Origin: Nocardia vaccinii NBRC 15922
GTDB taxonomy: Bacteria; Actinomycetota; Actinomycetes; Mycobacteriales; Mycobacteriaceae
Assembly: GCF_001613305.1 (NCBI RefSeq)
Contig: NZ_BDCC01000011.1
Location: 1-64,000, forward strand
Reading direction: 5' to 3'
Length of the DNA: 64,000 nt
The notes beneath the pieces are model-generated. The model did no database searches and was not told where the DNA came from. It was given only the letters and a program-made list of their open reading frames with translations. The position numbers and the translations under genes are program-made. Shown here piece by piece: positions 27,866 through 36,994 of the stretch. Each line of letters starts with the position of its first letter. Position 1 is the first letter of the stretch.

Positions 27866-28717
27866 ATGAGGTTCACCCGGGCATTGCGCCTCGGCATCGG
27901 CGTTCTGGCGCTCACGGTCGTGGCGAGCGGATGCGGCACCGCCGGCTCCAGAACCGCCGTCCGGGATGCCGCCGCCGGAAAGCTCACCGTCGGCATCAAA
28001 TTCGATCAGCCCGGGATGGGTCTGCAAAACCGGGACGGCTCGTTCTCCGGATTCGACGTGGCCGTCGCGACCTACGTCGCGGGCAAACTGGGGGTGGCGC
28101 CGCGCGACATCACGTTCAAGGAGGCGCCCTCGGCCCAGCGCGAGCGGCTGATCCAGAGCGGACAGGTCGACATGGTCGTGGCCTCCTACTCGATCACCGA
28201 GCAACGCAAGCAGAAGGTCGATTTCGCCGGACCCTACTTCGTCGCGCACCAGGGCCTGCTGGTCCGCGCGGACAACGCCGCCATCCACGATCCGAATTCG
28301 CTGCCCGCGGGCAGCAGACTGTGCACGGTGGCCGGGTCCACGTCCGCCGAACAGGTGCGGCGGGAGTTCCCGCAGGGCGTGAAACTGACCGAGTACGACA
28401 CCTATTCGCTGTGCGTGGAGGCGCTGCAGAGCAGGATGGTCGACGCGGTCACCACCGACGACGTCATCCTGGCGGGCTATCAGGCGCGCTCGCCCCGGCT
28501 GCTGAAACTGCTCGGTCCGGTCACCCTGGACGGCAATCCGGTGCGGGAGTTCTACGGAATCGGCTTGCGCAAGGGCGACAAGGAATCTCGCGACAAGATC
28601 ACCGACGCGATCACCGCGATGCTCACCGATCCGGCCAAGTCGTGGCAGACCGCGCTGACCCAGAACCTCGGCGCGGACTTCCCGATCCCCGCACCGCCCA
28701 CCGTCGACCGGTACTGA
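27866..28717 (+). CDS. Glutamate-type ABC transporter substrate-binding lipoprotein
   Basis: 283 aa. Signal peptide with lipobox VVASGC (residues 19-24) so the mature protein is anchored to the outer face of the membrane. The family-3 solute-binding signature is GFDVAVATYVAGKLGV with later VDMVVASYSITEQRKQKVDFAGPY; most like GluB. AGAGGG precedes the ATG by 8 bases. No permease or ATPase genes are in the window, unlike the complete glu cluster seen between recX and miaB in mycobacteria such as M. smegmatis. Confidence 0.88.
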   Translation: MRFTRALRLGIGVLALTVVASGCGTAGSRTAVRDAAAGKLTVGIKFDQPGMGLQNRDGSFSGFDVAVATYVAGKLGVAPRDITFKEAPSAQRERLIQSGQVDMVVASYSITEQRKQKVDFAGPYFVAHQGLLVRADNAAIHDPNSLPAGSRLCTVAGSTSAEQVRREFPQGVKLTEYDTYSLCVEALQSRMVDAVTTDDVILAGYQARSPRLLKLLGPVTLDGNPVREFYGIGLRKGDKESRDKITDAITAMLTDPAKSWQTALTQNLGADFPIPAPPTVDRY

Positions 28718-28828
28718 AGCGCCGGTCCGCGACCGGCTCGGAGCGGACGCCCGAAGTTCGCGGCGGACGTTGAACTCAGGCCGCGTGAAAATCTTCCCTG
28801 GCGGGAGCATCATTTCTACCGTTGCCGA

Positions 28829-30175
28829 ATGACCGCCAACGAGTCCCCTCAGCCCGATTCGACGACACCCGAGGACCCAAGCGCCGCTTGGAGTTTCGAG
28901 ACCAAGCAGATCCACGTGGGACAGGTGCCCGACGACACCACCAACGCCCGCGCGCTGCCGATCTACCAGACCACCTCCTACACCTTCCGCGACACCGCGC
29001 ACGCGGCGGCGTTGTTCGGTCTGGCCGAGCCGGGCAACATCTACACCCGCATCGCCAACCCCACCCAGGACGCGGTGGAGCAGCGGATCGCCGCGCTCGA
29101 GGGCGGCGTCGCCGCACTGCTGCTGTCCTCCGGACAGGCCGCGGAGACCTTCGCGGTGCTCAACATCGCCGGGGCCGGTGACCACATCGTGTCCAGCCCG
29201 CGGCTGTACGGCGGCACCTACAACCTGTTCCACTACACGCTGCCCAAGCTCGGCATCACCGTCGAATTCGTCGAGGACCCGGACGATCTGGAGCAGTGGC
29301 GCGCGGCGATCCGCCCGAACACCAAGGCGCTCTACGGCGAAACGGTGTCCAACCCGCAGAACCACGTCCTGGACATCCCCGGCATCGCGCAGGTCGCGCA
29401 TGCGGCCGGTGTGCCGCTGATCGTCGACAACACCGTTCCCACACCGTATTTGATCCAGCCGTTGCAGCACGGCGCCGATATCGTGGTGCATTCGGCGACG
29501 AAGTACCTGGGCGGCCACGGTGCGGCCATCGCCGGTGTGATCGTCGACGGCGGCGCCTTCGACTGGACCGTCCGGGACGTCGACGGCAAGCCGCGCTTCC
29601 CCGGCTTCGTCGAGCCCGATGCCAGCTATCACGGCGTGGTGTACGCAGATCTGGGCGCTCCGGCGTATGCGCTCAAGGCCCGCGTGCAGTTGCTGCGTGA
29701 CCTGGGCTCGGCCATCGCGCCGTTCAACGCGTTCCTGATCAGCCAGGGCCTCGAGACGCTGAGCCTGCGGGTCGAGCGGCACGTGCGCAACGCCCAGGCG
29801 GTCGCCGAATTCCTCTCCGAGCGTGCGGAAGTCACCTCCGTCGCCTATGCCGGTCTGCCATCCTCGCCGTGGTATGAGCGCGGAAAGCAGTTGGCGCCCA
29901 GGGGAACCAGCGCCATCATCGGATTCGAGCTGGCCGGTGGCGTGGACGCCGGAAAGCGTTTCGTGGAGGCGCTGACCCTGCACAGCCACGTGGCCAATAT
30001 CGGTGACGTCCGTTCGCTGGTCATCCACCCGGCCTCGACCACTCACTCGCAATTGACCCCGCAGGAGCAGCTCGCCGCGGGCGTCACGCCGGGCCTGGTG
30101 CGCCTGGCGGTCGGCATCGAGGGGATCGAGGACATCCTCGCCGATCTGCGGACCGGATTCGCCGCGGTCCGATGA
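28829..30175 (+). CDS. metY: O-acetylhomoserine/O-acetylserine sulfhydrylase
   Basis: 448 aa PLP enzyme that makes homocysteine from O-acetylhomoserine and sulfide. Family motifs: FETKQIHVGQ at the N-terminus, QTTSYTFRDTAHAAALF, the PLP Lys in HSATKYLGGHG and the C-terminal TTHSQLTPQEQL. 448 aa is the MetY length (MetB/MetC are about 390). Closed by a good terminator. Confidence 0.93.
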   Translation: MTANESPQPDSTTPEDPSAAWSFETKQIHVGQVPDDTTNARALPIYQTTSYTFRDTAHAAALFGLAEPGNIYTRIANPTQDAVEQRIAALEGGVAALLLSSGQAAETFAVLNIAGAGDHIVSSPRLYGGTYNLFHYTLPKLGITVEFVEDPDDLEQWRAAIRPNTKALYGETVSNPQNHVLDIPGIAQVAHAAGVPLIVDNTVPTPYLIQPLQHGADIVVHSATKYLGGHGAAIAGVIVDGGAFDWTVRDVDGKPRFPGFVEPDASYHGVVYADLGAPAYALKARVQLLRDLGSAIAPFNAFLISQGLETLSLRVERHVRNAQAVAEFLSERAEVTSVAYAGLPSSPWYERGKQLAPRGTSAIIGFELAGGVDAGKRFVEALTLHSHVANIGDVRSLVIHPASTTHSQLTPQEQLAAGVTPGLVRLAVGIEGIEDILADLRTGFAAVR

Positions 30176-30182
30176 CGGTACG

Positions 30183-30211
30183 GCGTCGGGTTCCGCGAAG
30201 GAGCCCGACGC
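30183..30211 (+). terminator. Intrinsic terminator of metY
   Basis: GCGTCGGGTTCC and GGAGCCCGACGC pair with one mismatch around a GCGAA loop, 8 bases after the metY stop. Confidence 0.7.
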
Positions 30212-30382
30212 GTACCTCGCCGGTCGTCGCGACCCCGCACATGGCGGAATTCTCCATCGACGGCCAAACCCAGGCGACCTCGCGCCATCCGGGCGGCGCA
30301 CGGTTCAGATCCCGGCACCGCGTCCGCGGTCCGGCACGGTGCGCGAGGTGAGGGGCCGCGCCGGCCGACCTATGCTGGCCGG

Positions 30383-31627
30383 ATGAGCACACCCGCAACG
30401 CTGGTGACCATCGCCGAGGACGTAGACGCGGTGACCACGATCGGTGACGAGGACGATCCGGCCGCCGCCGGCCTGAGCAGGGCGCAGATCGAGGCGGTGT
30501 GGGGTTCGGTCCGGCAGTGGTACCGGCTGGGCACCACCCCCGCGATCCAGGTCTGTCTGCGGCGCAACGGCCGCGTCGTGCTCAACCGTGCGATCGGGCA
30601 CGGCTGGGGTAACGCCCCCGGCGAGGGTCCCGCCGCCGAAAAAATCCTGCTGACCCCGGATATGCCGTTCTGCGGATTCTCCACCGCGAAAGGTGTCGCC
30701 GCGGCGGTCATGGCGATGCTCATCGAGCAGGGCTACTTCACGTACGAAGACCCGGTCGCCCGGCACATTCCCGAATTCGCGGCGCACGGCAAGGAGTCGA
30801 TCACCATCGGCGACGTGCTGTCCCACGCGGCGGGCGTGCCGTTCGTGACGGGGCCGTACCGCGGTTTCGAGCTGGTGGTGGACGACGAGCTGGCCGAGCG
30901 GGCGCTTGCCGACCTGACCCCGGCCTGGCCCAGGGGGCGCTTCCGGGTCTATCACGCGATGACCGGCGGACTGATCCAGCGGCTGCTGGTGCAGCGGGTC
31001 ACGGGCAAGCGGATGCGCGATCACCTGGCGGAGCAGATTCTGGACCCGCTGGGTTTCCGGTGGACCAGTTTCGGCGTGCGGGCGCGGGATGTCGACCGGG
31101 TCGTACCCAGCGTAAAAACGGGCCCCAAACCTTCCCCGGTGATGAAATTCCTCGCGCACAAGGCGCTCGGCGGCGCGTTGAGCGGGCCGATGTCCGAGCA
31201 GAAGAATCGCGATTTCCTCACCGCCGAACTGCCCTCGGGCAATCTGGTCACCACCGCCGCGGAGCTGTCGCGCTTCTACGAGATCCTCACGCGCGGGGGC
31301 GAATTGGATGGGGTGCGGATCATGAAGCCGGACACCGTCCGGGCCGCGGCCGCCCCGGCGAAGTGGATTCCCGGTGCGGCGGGACGGGTCAGCCGGGCCG
31401 GATTCGAACTCGGCGGCAGGCGGTCCAAATTCGGGCGGCACACCGAATCCCATTTCGGCCGTAGCGGTCTGACCACGCAGTACGGCTGGGCCGATCCGGC
31501 TCGCGGACTGTCCGGCGCGATTCTGACCAGCGGTAAGGCCTCGACCGACGTGCAGCGCCCGGTCCAGCTGTGTGCCCGGATCGCCCGGGTCATCGGACCT
31601 TCCGACGCGGGCGGTTTCGACCTCTGA
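30383..31627 (+). CDS. Serine hydrolase of the class C beta-lactamase/esterase family
   Basis: 414 aa, no signal peptide. SxxK motif STAK at residues 100-103 in GFSTAKGVAAAVMAMLIEQG, Tyr in FRVYHAMTGGLIQRL as the general base position (YxM-type), and a late HTESHFGRSGLT in place of KTG. Such cytosolic members are usually esterases or D-aminopeptidase-like enzymes rather than drug-resistance enzymes. Substrate unknown. First of three serine beta-lactamase-fold genes in 5 kb. Confidence 0.82.
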   Translation: MSTPATLVTIAEDVDAVTTIGDEDDPAAAGLSRAQIEAVWGSVRQWYRLGTTPAIQVCLRRNGRVVLNRAIGHGWGNAPGEGPAAEKILLTPDMPFCGFSTAKGVAAAVMAMLIEQGYFTYEDPVARHIPEFAAHGKESITIGDVLSHAAGVPFVTGPYRGFELVVDDELAERALADLTPAWPRGRFRVYHAMTGGLIQRLLVQRVTGKRMRDHLAEQILDPLGFRWTSFGVRARDVDRVVPSVKTGPKPSPVMKFLAHKALGGALSGPMSEQKNRDFLTAELPSGNLVTTAAELSRFYEILTRGGELDGVRIMKPDTVRAAAAPAKWIPGAAGRVSRAGFELGGRRSKFGRHTESHFGRSGLTTQYGWADPARGLSGAILTSGKASTDVQRPVQLCARIARVIGPSDAGGFDL

Positions 31628-31641
31628 ACCCCGGGCCCGGC

Positions 31642-32547
31642 TCAGGGGCGAATACGCAACTCGTTGTGGATGATTCGGGCGGCCTTGGCCATGATCGCCT
31701 CCGCGCCCGGCTGGACCACCGCCGGAACCCTGGACTGGGTCAGCACCGCCACGGCGAGGGTCTGCCCGTCAGCGTGTTCGACGACGCCGACCTCGTGCCG
31801 GAAGTTCAGCAGTGAACCGGTTTTGGAGGACCAGCGTGAGGCATCGGAGCTGAAGTCCGGTGCGAGCCGATGCCGGAGCACGTTGTCCGCCATTAGTTCC
31901 CGGGTTCGGGCGGCGGCCGGCTCGGTGATCGTCGTTGGTCGCCACAGACCCTGCAGCAGATCGGCGAAGGCGCGGGCCGAGCCGGTGTTGGCACTGCCGA
32001 CATCCAGCTGCGGCACCGGGTGACCGTGTCCGGCGGTGGCCGCCTCGATGGCGAGGGTATGCGCCAGATACGCCTGGGCCTGCTCGAACGCCTCGGCCGG
32101 GGTGTGAGTCAGATCGTCCATGAGATGCCGCACGGCGATCCCGTCGTATCCGAGCCGCCGCAGCTCGGTGGCCACCTCGGCGGGCGGCGTCAGGGCGAAC
32201 AGCGCGTCCGCGGCGGCGCTGTCGCTGATGGCGATGCTCAGATACAGCAGATCGTCCAGCGCGATCGTGGCGGAATACCGGAATTTCGCCACCCCGAGGG
32301 GCCCCGGCGTGGTGATCGCCCCCGGCCGCACCGTGATCGCGGTGGCCGGATTCAGCTCCCCCCGCCCGATCCGTTCCAGCGTGGCCACCACGAGCGGCAC
32401 CTTCACCAGCGATGCGATCGGCCACTCCAATTCCGCATCGATTCCGAGCTCGTCCCCGCTGTCCAGATCCCGCACCAGAATCGACCCCCGCAACCCGGCG
32501 TCGTCCAACTCCCGCCGCGCCACCCGCACCGCCGTGGTCATCCCCAT
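31642..32547 (-). CDS. Class A beta-lactamase-fold serine hydrolase
   Basis: 301 aa without signal peptide. SLVK (residues 46-49), ISDSAAAD in place of SDN, and SSKTGSLLN for KTG are all present, but no clear Glu166 equivalent is seen. This pattern fits the beta-lactamase2 domain of intracellular hydrolases, not a periplasmic resistance enzyme. Convergent with the hydrolase at 30383 (14 bases apart). ATG 32547 or 32541. Confidence 0.82.
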   Translation of the reverse strand: MGMTTAVRVARRELDDAGLRGSILVRDLDSGDELGIDAELEWPIASLVKVPLVVATLERIGRGELNPATAITVRPGAITTPGPLGVAKFRYSATIALDDLLYLSIAISDSAAADALFALTPPAEVATELRRLGYDGIAVRHLMDDLTHTPAEAFEQAQAYLAHTLAIEAATAGHGHPVPQLDVGSANTGSARAFADLLQGLWRPTTITEPAAARTRELMADNVLRHRLAPDFSSDASRWSSKTGSLLNFRHEVGVVEHADGQTLAVAVLTQSRVPAVVQPGAEAIMAKAARIIHNELRIRP

Positions 32548-32848
32548 TGCCGCACAACCTTTCTCATGTGCGCACTACCGATCTCACGACGGCTGCGCAC
32601 GTCCCGTGGCCGGACACCATCAGCTCCGCGACGATCGAAGCGCAGCCTTCGCGAATCCGCCGCGAGGCAAGCGGTTTCGTGAGTACAGCGACATCCGGTT
32701 CGGGCGGCGACGCCACGTGACCGCTCGACCACACCCGGCCGGGCCTCCGGTGTCCGCACCGCCGGCGACCGGCCGCGGCTCGGTCCCGCACAGCGCGCTC
32801 CCGATCGGCTGATCGCATCCGGCGAATCCTGGTGCCGCCTGCTCGGCA
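32548..32848. other. Spacer without recognised content
   Basis: 301 bases between the serine hydrolase start and the LysR stop. GC-rich, no supported gene, repeat or hairpin; probably carries the hydrolase promoter. Confidence 0.4.
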
Positions 32849-33757
32849 TCACGACCGCGCACCGCCATTACTCGCCGTTTGCGCGCCGGTGTCCGGCAGG
32901 CCCAGACAGCGAGCGATCGCGCGGTGGGACAGGGTGGCGATGCGCTCGGCGTCCTCGGGGTGCGCGGCGGTGATGTCGTAGCCGCGGGCAGGTTCCAGTT
33001 CGCCGATGGGTCGCCAGTTCAGGCCGAATTCGGCGGCCTGGGCCGGTGCGCAGAGCAGCAGGTCGTGCGAGGCCAGGACCGCGGCCGCGGCGGTGACCAG
33101 AGCCGGACCCACGACAACCTGAATCGGTTGCAGCCCCAGCGAATCGCGCAGACGGATGACGCGATCGCGGATATGCGGGACGTCGTCCTCGGGTTGGATC
33201 CAGACTCGGCGGCGACGGCTGTCGCGGTCGGCGCGTCCGGCGCGCAGGGTCTCCAGGTAGATCGGAGTACTGTGTGGGCCCCCGATTTCGGCCAGTCCCA
33301 ACGGGATTCGCCAGATCGCGCGATCGGCGGGCACAGCGACGAGGGCCGCGCGCACCTCCTGGGTGCGGACCAGTTCGGCGCGTTCGCGCGGGTCGGCCGG
33401 ATGCAGATCGAGTGTGAGGCCGTTGGCCGCGCCGTCGGCGACCAGACGGGCCAGCGGGAGCGGTCCGCAGACGGCGGGTATCGCCATTCCGAAGGGGCGG
33501 GCGCGGGCGCGTTCGGCCTCGTCCTGCATCGCCTCGGCGAGTTCGACCAGGCGGCGCGCCGAGGGCAACATGTCGCGACCGAACGCGGTGAGCGTCGCGG
33601 TGCGCGAGGTGCGGTCGAGCAGCCGGGCGCCGAAATGCTGTTCGAGCGCGGCGATCCGGCGGCTGGCCACCGATTGCGGGATTCGCGCGGCGGCGGCACC
33701 CGCGGTGAAACTGCCGTGACTGCTGACCGAGACGAAGGCTCGGCAGGCGGCGACCAT
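32849..33757 (-). CDS. LysR family regulator, divergent to a class A beta-lactamase
   Basis: 302 aa. Winged HTH at the N-terminus (AFVSVSSHGSFTAGAAAARIPQSVASRRIAALEQHFGARLLDR) read in segments is typical LysR; the rest is the effector domain. ATG 33757 is chosen, GTG 33763 also possible. Divergent from the beta-lactamase gene with a T-N11-A palindrome between them, the arrangement of ampR-ampC and of AmpR-like regulators near Nocardia class A enzymes. Role as beta-lactamase regulator is inference. Confidence 0.85.
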   Translation of the reverse strand: MVAACRAFVSVSSHGSFTAGAAAARIPQSVASRRIAALEQHFGARLLDRTSRTATLTAFGRDMLPSARRLVELAEAMQDEAERARARPFGMAIPAVCGPLPLARLVADGAANGLTLDLHPADPRERAELVRTQEVRAALVAVPADRAIWRIPLGLAEIGGPHSTPIYLETLRAGRADRDSRRRRVWIQPEDDVPHIRDRVIRLRDSLGLQPIQVVVGPALVTAAAAVLASHDLLLCAPAQAAEFGLNWRPIGELEPARGYDITAAHPEDAERIATLSHRAIARCLGLPDTGAQTASNGGARS

Positions 33758-33776
33758 ATCCACGATGCGGCAGTCT

Positions 33777-33791
33777 ATGCCGATCCGGCAT
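33777..33791. promoter_or_regulatory. LysR-type binding site
   Basis: ATGCCGATCCGGCAT: perfect 6-bp arms around ATC, containing a T-N11-A core. Located 20 bases from the LysR start and 103 bases upstream of the beta-lactamase start. Confidence 0.6.
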
Positions 33792-33893
33792 GGTTTCGCC
33801 GATTTCTGTCTTGGACGGCATCGTCGATCGGTGCCAGGCTCGTCGTCACCACGCCGCCCATACCGTGCGGCGGTCGATCGGAAGGTGCCCTCG

Positions 33894-34835
33894 ATGTTCC
33901 ATTCCGCGTTCCATTCCGCGCGGGTTCGCCGCGTCGCTGCCACCGTCGCGGTCGGCGCGACCCTGCTGGGGTTGTGCGCATGCGGCTCGAAACGTTCCGA
34001 TTCCGTCGCGAGCACCACCTCCGCAGTCCCGGCGACGACATCGGTCGGCGGCGGCACGCTGTCGGGCCGATTCGGTGCGCTGGAGCGCCGTTTCGGCGCG
34101 CGGCTGGGGGTTTTCGCATTGGACACCGGGTCCGGACGCACCGTGGAGTACCGCGCCGACGAGCGGTTCGCGTTCTGCTCCACATTCAAGGCGCTGGAGG
34201 CGGGCGCGATCCTGGCCACCGCGGGTCCCGCCGAACTGGAACGCCGGATCAGCTATACCGCAACGGATTTCACGGCCTATGCGCCGATCGCTCGCCAGCA
34301 CGTGGCCGATGGGATGACGGTGCGGGAACTGTTGGACGCCGCGGTGCGCTACAGCGACAACACCGCGGCCAATCTGCTGTTCGGCCTGTTGGACGGCCCA
34401 CCCGGCCTACAGCGCGACCTTCGGAATCTCGGCGATCAGGTGACCAGGAGCGACCGTGTCGAACCGGCGCTCAGCCAGGCCGTACCGGGCGATCCACGCG
34501 ACACCAGCACACCTCGTGCCATTGCCGCCGATCTGCGAGCCTACGTCCTGGGCAACACCCTGCCCACGGACGGGCGCGCTCTGCTGACCACGATGCTGCG
34601 CACCAATACGACCGGCGCGGGGCTCATCCGCGCCGGCGTTCCGGCCGATTGGGTGGTCGGCGACAAGACCGGCAACGGCGATTACGGCACCCGCAACGAC
34701 ATCGCCGTGCTCTGGCCGCCGCATCGCGCGCCGCTCGTTCTCGCGGTGATGTCCACTCGCGGCGGTCGCGACGACAGCTTCGACAACGCCCTCATCGCCC
34801 AGTCCGCGAATGTCGCGGTCACGGCATTGAGTTGA
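33894..34835 (+). CDS. Class A beta-lactamase, lipoprotein
   Basis: 313 aa. Signal peptide with lipobox LCAC (Cys30). Active-site motifs: S96TFK99 (Ambler 70-73), S154DN156 (130-132), Glu190 in RVEPALS (Glu166) and K258TG260 (234-236). All catalytic residues are present, so a working penicillinase/cephalosporinase is expected at the outer membrane face. The residue following EPAL is Ser where most class A enzymes have Asn170. Divergent LysR gene suggests inducible expression. Confidence 0.93.
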   Translation: MFHSAFHSARVRRVAATVAVGATLLGLCACGSKRSDSVASTTSAVPATTSVGGGTLSGRFGALERRFGARLGVFALDTGSGRTVEYRADERFAFCSTFKALEAGAILATAGPAELERRISYTATDFTAYAPIARQHVADGMTVRELLDAAVRYSDNTAANLLFGLLDGPPGLQRDLRNLGDQVTRSDRVEPALSQAVPGDPRDTSTPRAIAADLRAYVLGNTLPTDGRALLTTMLRTNTTGAGLIRAGVPADWVVGDKTGNGDYGTRNDIAVLWPPHRAPLVLAVMSTRGGRDDSFDNALIAQSANVAVTALS

Positions 34836-34879
34836 TATCCGATCCCACACGGGCACAACAGAATCGAAGCAGGGACAAG

Positions 34880-35851
34880 ATGAACGGGAAATTTTCGCCA
34901 CTGACGCGCCGCGGACTGTTCGGCGTGGGCGCGGGTGTCGCGGCGGCAGTGGGCGGCGTGGCCTGCGGAACCGCGCGGGAGAACGCCCATCCCGCACGAC
35001 AGCTGACCGGAATCCGGCTGCGCTGGTGGGGCAACAACGGCTGGGAGATCCGGATCTCCGCTCCCGGCGGCGACCGGACGGTGCTGATCGATCCGTGGCT
35101 CACGAGATTCCGGACCGGCACCTACACGCCCGCGGGCGCCGATCCGGCGACACCTCTCTCGGTGGACACCGCCCTGATCGACCACTACGTGGACAGTGGC
35201 GAACTGCGCGCGGACCACATTCTGGTCACGCACGGGCACTACGACCATCTCACCGATGTCCCGTATCTCGCCCACCGCACCGGCGCCACCGTGATCGGCA
35301 CCGAATCCCACCTGAATCTCCTGATCGCTCTCGGTGCTCCGCAGGATCAGCTGTCGACGGCATCCGGCGGTGAGTACATCGATTGCGGCACTTATCAGAT
35401 CCGGATTCTGCGCTCCCTGCATTCGCAGCTCGGCCCCCGCGCCCGCATACCGTTCCCCGGCACGCGTCCGGCGGCCCCGCCGCCGCGCCCGCGAACCATC
35501 GCCGACCTCGTCGAAGGCGGCACGCTCGCCTACCAGATCGACACTCCCGGAGGTTCGGTTCTGAATTTCGGCGGCTCGAACTACATCGAATCCGAGCTTG
35601 CCGCCCTGCGCCCCGACGTACTGCTGCTACCGGTCGGCGGCTCGAATGTGCACGACTACGTCCCGCGCCTGCTGCGCACCCTGGGAAACCCGCCCCACAT
35701 CCTCCCGACGCACTGGGACGATTTCGACCTCCCGCTGAGCCGGCCCGCGAAAGACACCGGCGGACTCGCCCCGCTCCGCAAAGCTGTCACAACGGCCAGC
35801 CCGTCCAGCAGCTTCGTCGTATTGGACCATCTCCAGACCTACCCCGCCTGA
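34880..35851 (+). CDS. MBL-fold metallohydrolase, Tat-exported lipoprotein
   Basis: 323 aa. Twin-arginine signal T-R-R-G-L-F (Arg10, Arg11) with a GVAC lipobox (Cys29). Zinc motif THGHYDH (His118, His120, Asp122, His123) and later LPTHWDDFDLPL. Resembles UlaG/RomA-type MBL proteins rather than class B beta-lactamases. AGGGA precedes the ATG. It starts 44 bases after the beta-lactamase stop, so it may be cotranscribed. Confidence 0.85.
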   Translation: MNGKFSPLTRRGLFGVGAGVAAAVGGVACGTARENAHPARQLTGIRLRWWGNNGWEIRISAPGGDRTVLIDPWLTRFRTGTYTPAGADPATPLSVDTALIDHYVDSGELRADHILVTHGHYDHLTDVPYLAHRTGATVIGTESHLNLLIALGAPQDQLSTASGGEYIDCGTYQIRILRSLHSQLGPRARIPFPGTRPAAPPPRPRTIADLVEGGTLAYQIDTPGGSVLNFGGSNYIESELAALRPDVLLLPVGGSNVHDYVPRLLRTLGNPPHILPTHWDDFDLPLSRPAKDTGGLAPLRKAVTTASPSSSFVVLDHLQTYPA

Positions 35852-35959
35852 TCGGCATCGCGACTTCGATGTCACTCGGGTCTACATGGTCCGTATCCGC
35901 GGTCGGCCGTATCCGAACTGCCGACCACCTCTCACGGGTCGAGACGCCGACACCCGGGG

Positions 35960-36179
35960 TGGTCGACGCGTTGATCGGTGTATGACGATGACGAGTGCGC
36001 TGGCGGCGAGCGGAGGCAAGGCCCGCTGTGCCGCGGTGATGTAACCGCTTCGGGTGGGGAGCATCGCGCCGTTCGGAGTGGTGGCGGCGAGCAGGAAGCC
36101 CGCCAATGCACTGCCGATACTCATTCCGATACTGCGGGCGATCTGGTTGATCGAGAGCACGCCGGCCGTCTCCGCCCGG
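35960..36179 (-). pseudogene. C-terminal remnant of an MFS transporter
   Basis: The frame reads AETAGVLSINQIARSIGMSIGSALAGFLLAATTPNG then AALPPLAASALVIVI-like hydrophobic sequence: the last two membrane helices of a DHA2-type drug/H+ antiporter. Truncated upstream by the OsmC gene end and with no start. The stretch 35852-35959 next to it shows nothing else. Confidence 0.65.
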
Positions 36180-36659
36180 CTATTCGCCTGCGGCAGATAC
36201 GATCGGCTCGCAACGGACTTCGAAATTGACGGAGTTTGCGATGTAGCAGAGTTCGTGCGCGCGCTCGTGGAGGGTCCGGGTGCGGTCGGCGTGTTCGGCG
36301 TCGGCTATGCGGACCCGCGGGCGCAACACCACTTCCGAGAAGTGGCCGCCGCCATCGGCTGTTTCGACCATCGTCCCGGATGGATGATCGGTGTAATCCG
36401 TGACGACTATCCGCTCCTGCGCACATAGTGCGAGAAACCACAGCATGTGACACTGCGACAGGCTGACAACCAGCAGCTCCTCCGGATTCCACCGCTCCGG
36501 CACACCCCGGAACGCGGGATCGGCGGTACCGGGAATCACCGGCTTACCCGGCGCCGTAATATCGTGCGAGCGTTCGTATTCCCGATAGCCGCTGGTGCCC
36601 GTCCCGGTATTACCGGTCCAGATCACATCCACTTCATAGTGATGAGTCTTCGACGCCAC
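36180..36659 (-). CDS. OsmC family protein (peroxide-detoxifying type)
   Basis: 159 aa. The two redox cysteines are in LSQCHMLWFLAL and HELCYIANS, the family pattern for hydroperoxide reduction, together with the N-terminal YEVDVIWTGNTG. GTG start with GAGGG upstream. Ends where the MFS remnant begins. Confidence 0.88.
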   Translation of the reverse strand: MASKTHHYEVDVIWTGNTGTGTSGYREYERSHDITAPGKPVIPGTADPAFRGVPERWNPEELLVVSLSQCHMLWFLALCAQERIVVTDYTDHPSGTMVETADGGGHFSEVVLRPRVRIADAEHADRTRTLHERAHELCYIANSVNFEVRCEPIVSAAGE

Positions 36660-36994
36660 GGGCCCTCTTTCTCGAGATGTATTCAGAACTGGTCACCACA
36701 CCTGCCGACAGATGTTTGTCGATCGTCTCGCACAGGTACCGACTCCGGCCATCGAATTTATCCCGCACATCCGCCACGAGCAGACAACACAGCAGACCGA
36801 CCTGCCTTGTATCCCACTACACCAATCGGTCGACGCCCATGATCAGCGCGAGAAGTGTTGCGGCGCAATCATTCCGGTAGTCCTCACACACGGCGGTCAG
36901 CCGGAAGCGATCGCCGCCGATCGCGGCGAACAGCACCTCGGCCACGGCGGGATCCTGCACATCCGCGCGGATGATTCGGGCCGGGAGCAGCGGA
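36660..36994. other. Gap with a possible gene remnant
   Basis: 335 bases downstream of recX. A minus-strand frame ending at 36817 (read RIIRADVQDPAVAEVLFAAIGG after the recX stop) looks protein-like but has no ribosome site or known match and begins inside recX in another frame. No hairpin found. Confidence 0.3.

Noticed and set aside
28718..28828. Possible SAM riboswitch upstream of metY
   Set aside because: Only 111 bases and no conserved pairing or core motif seen.
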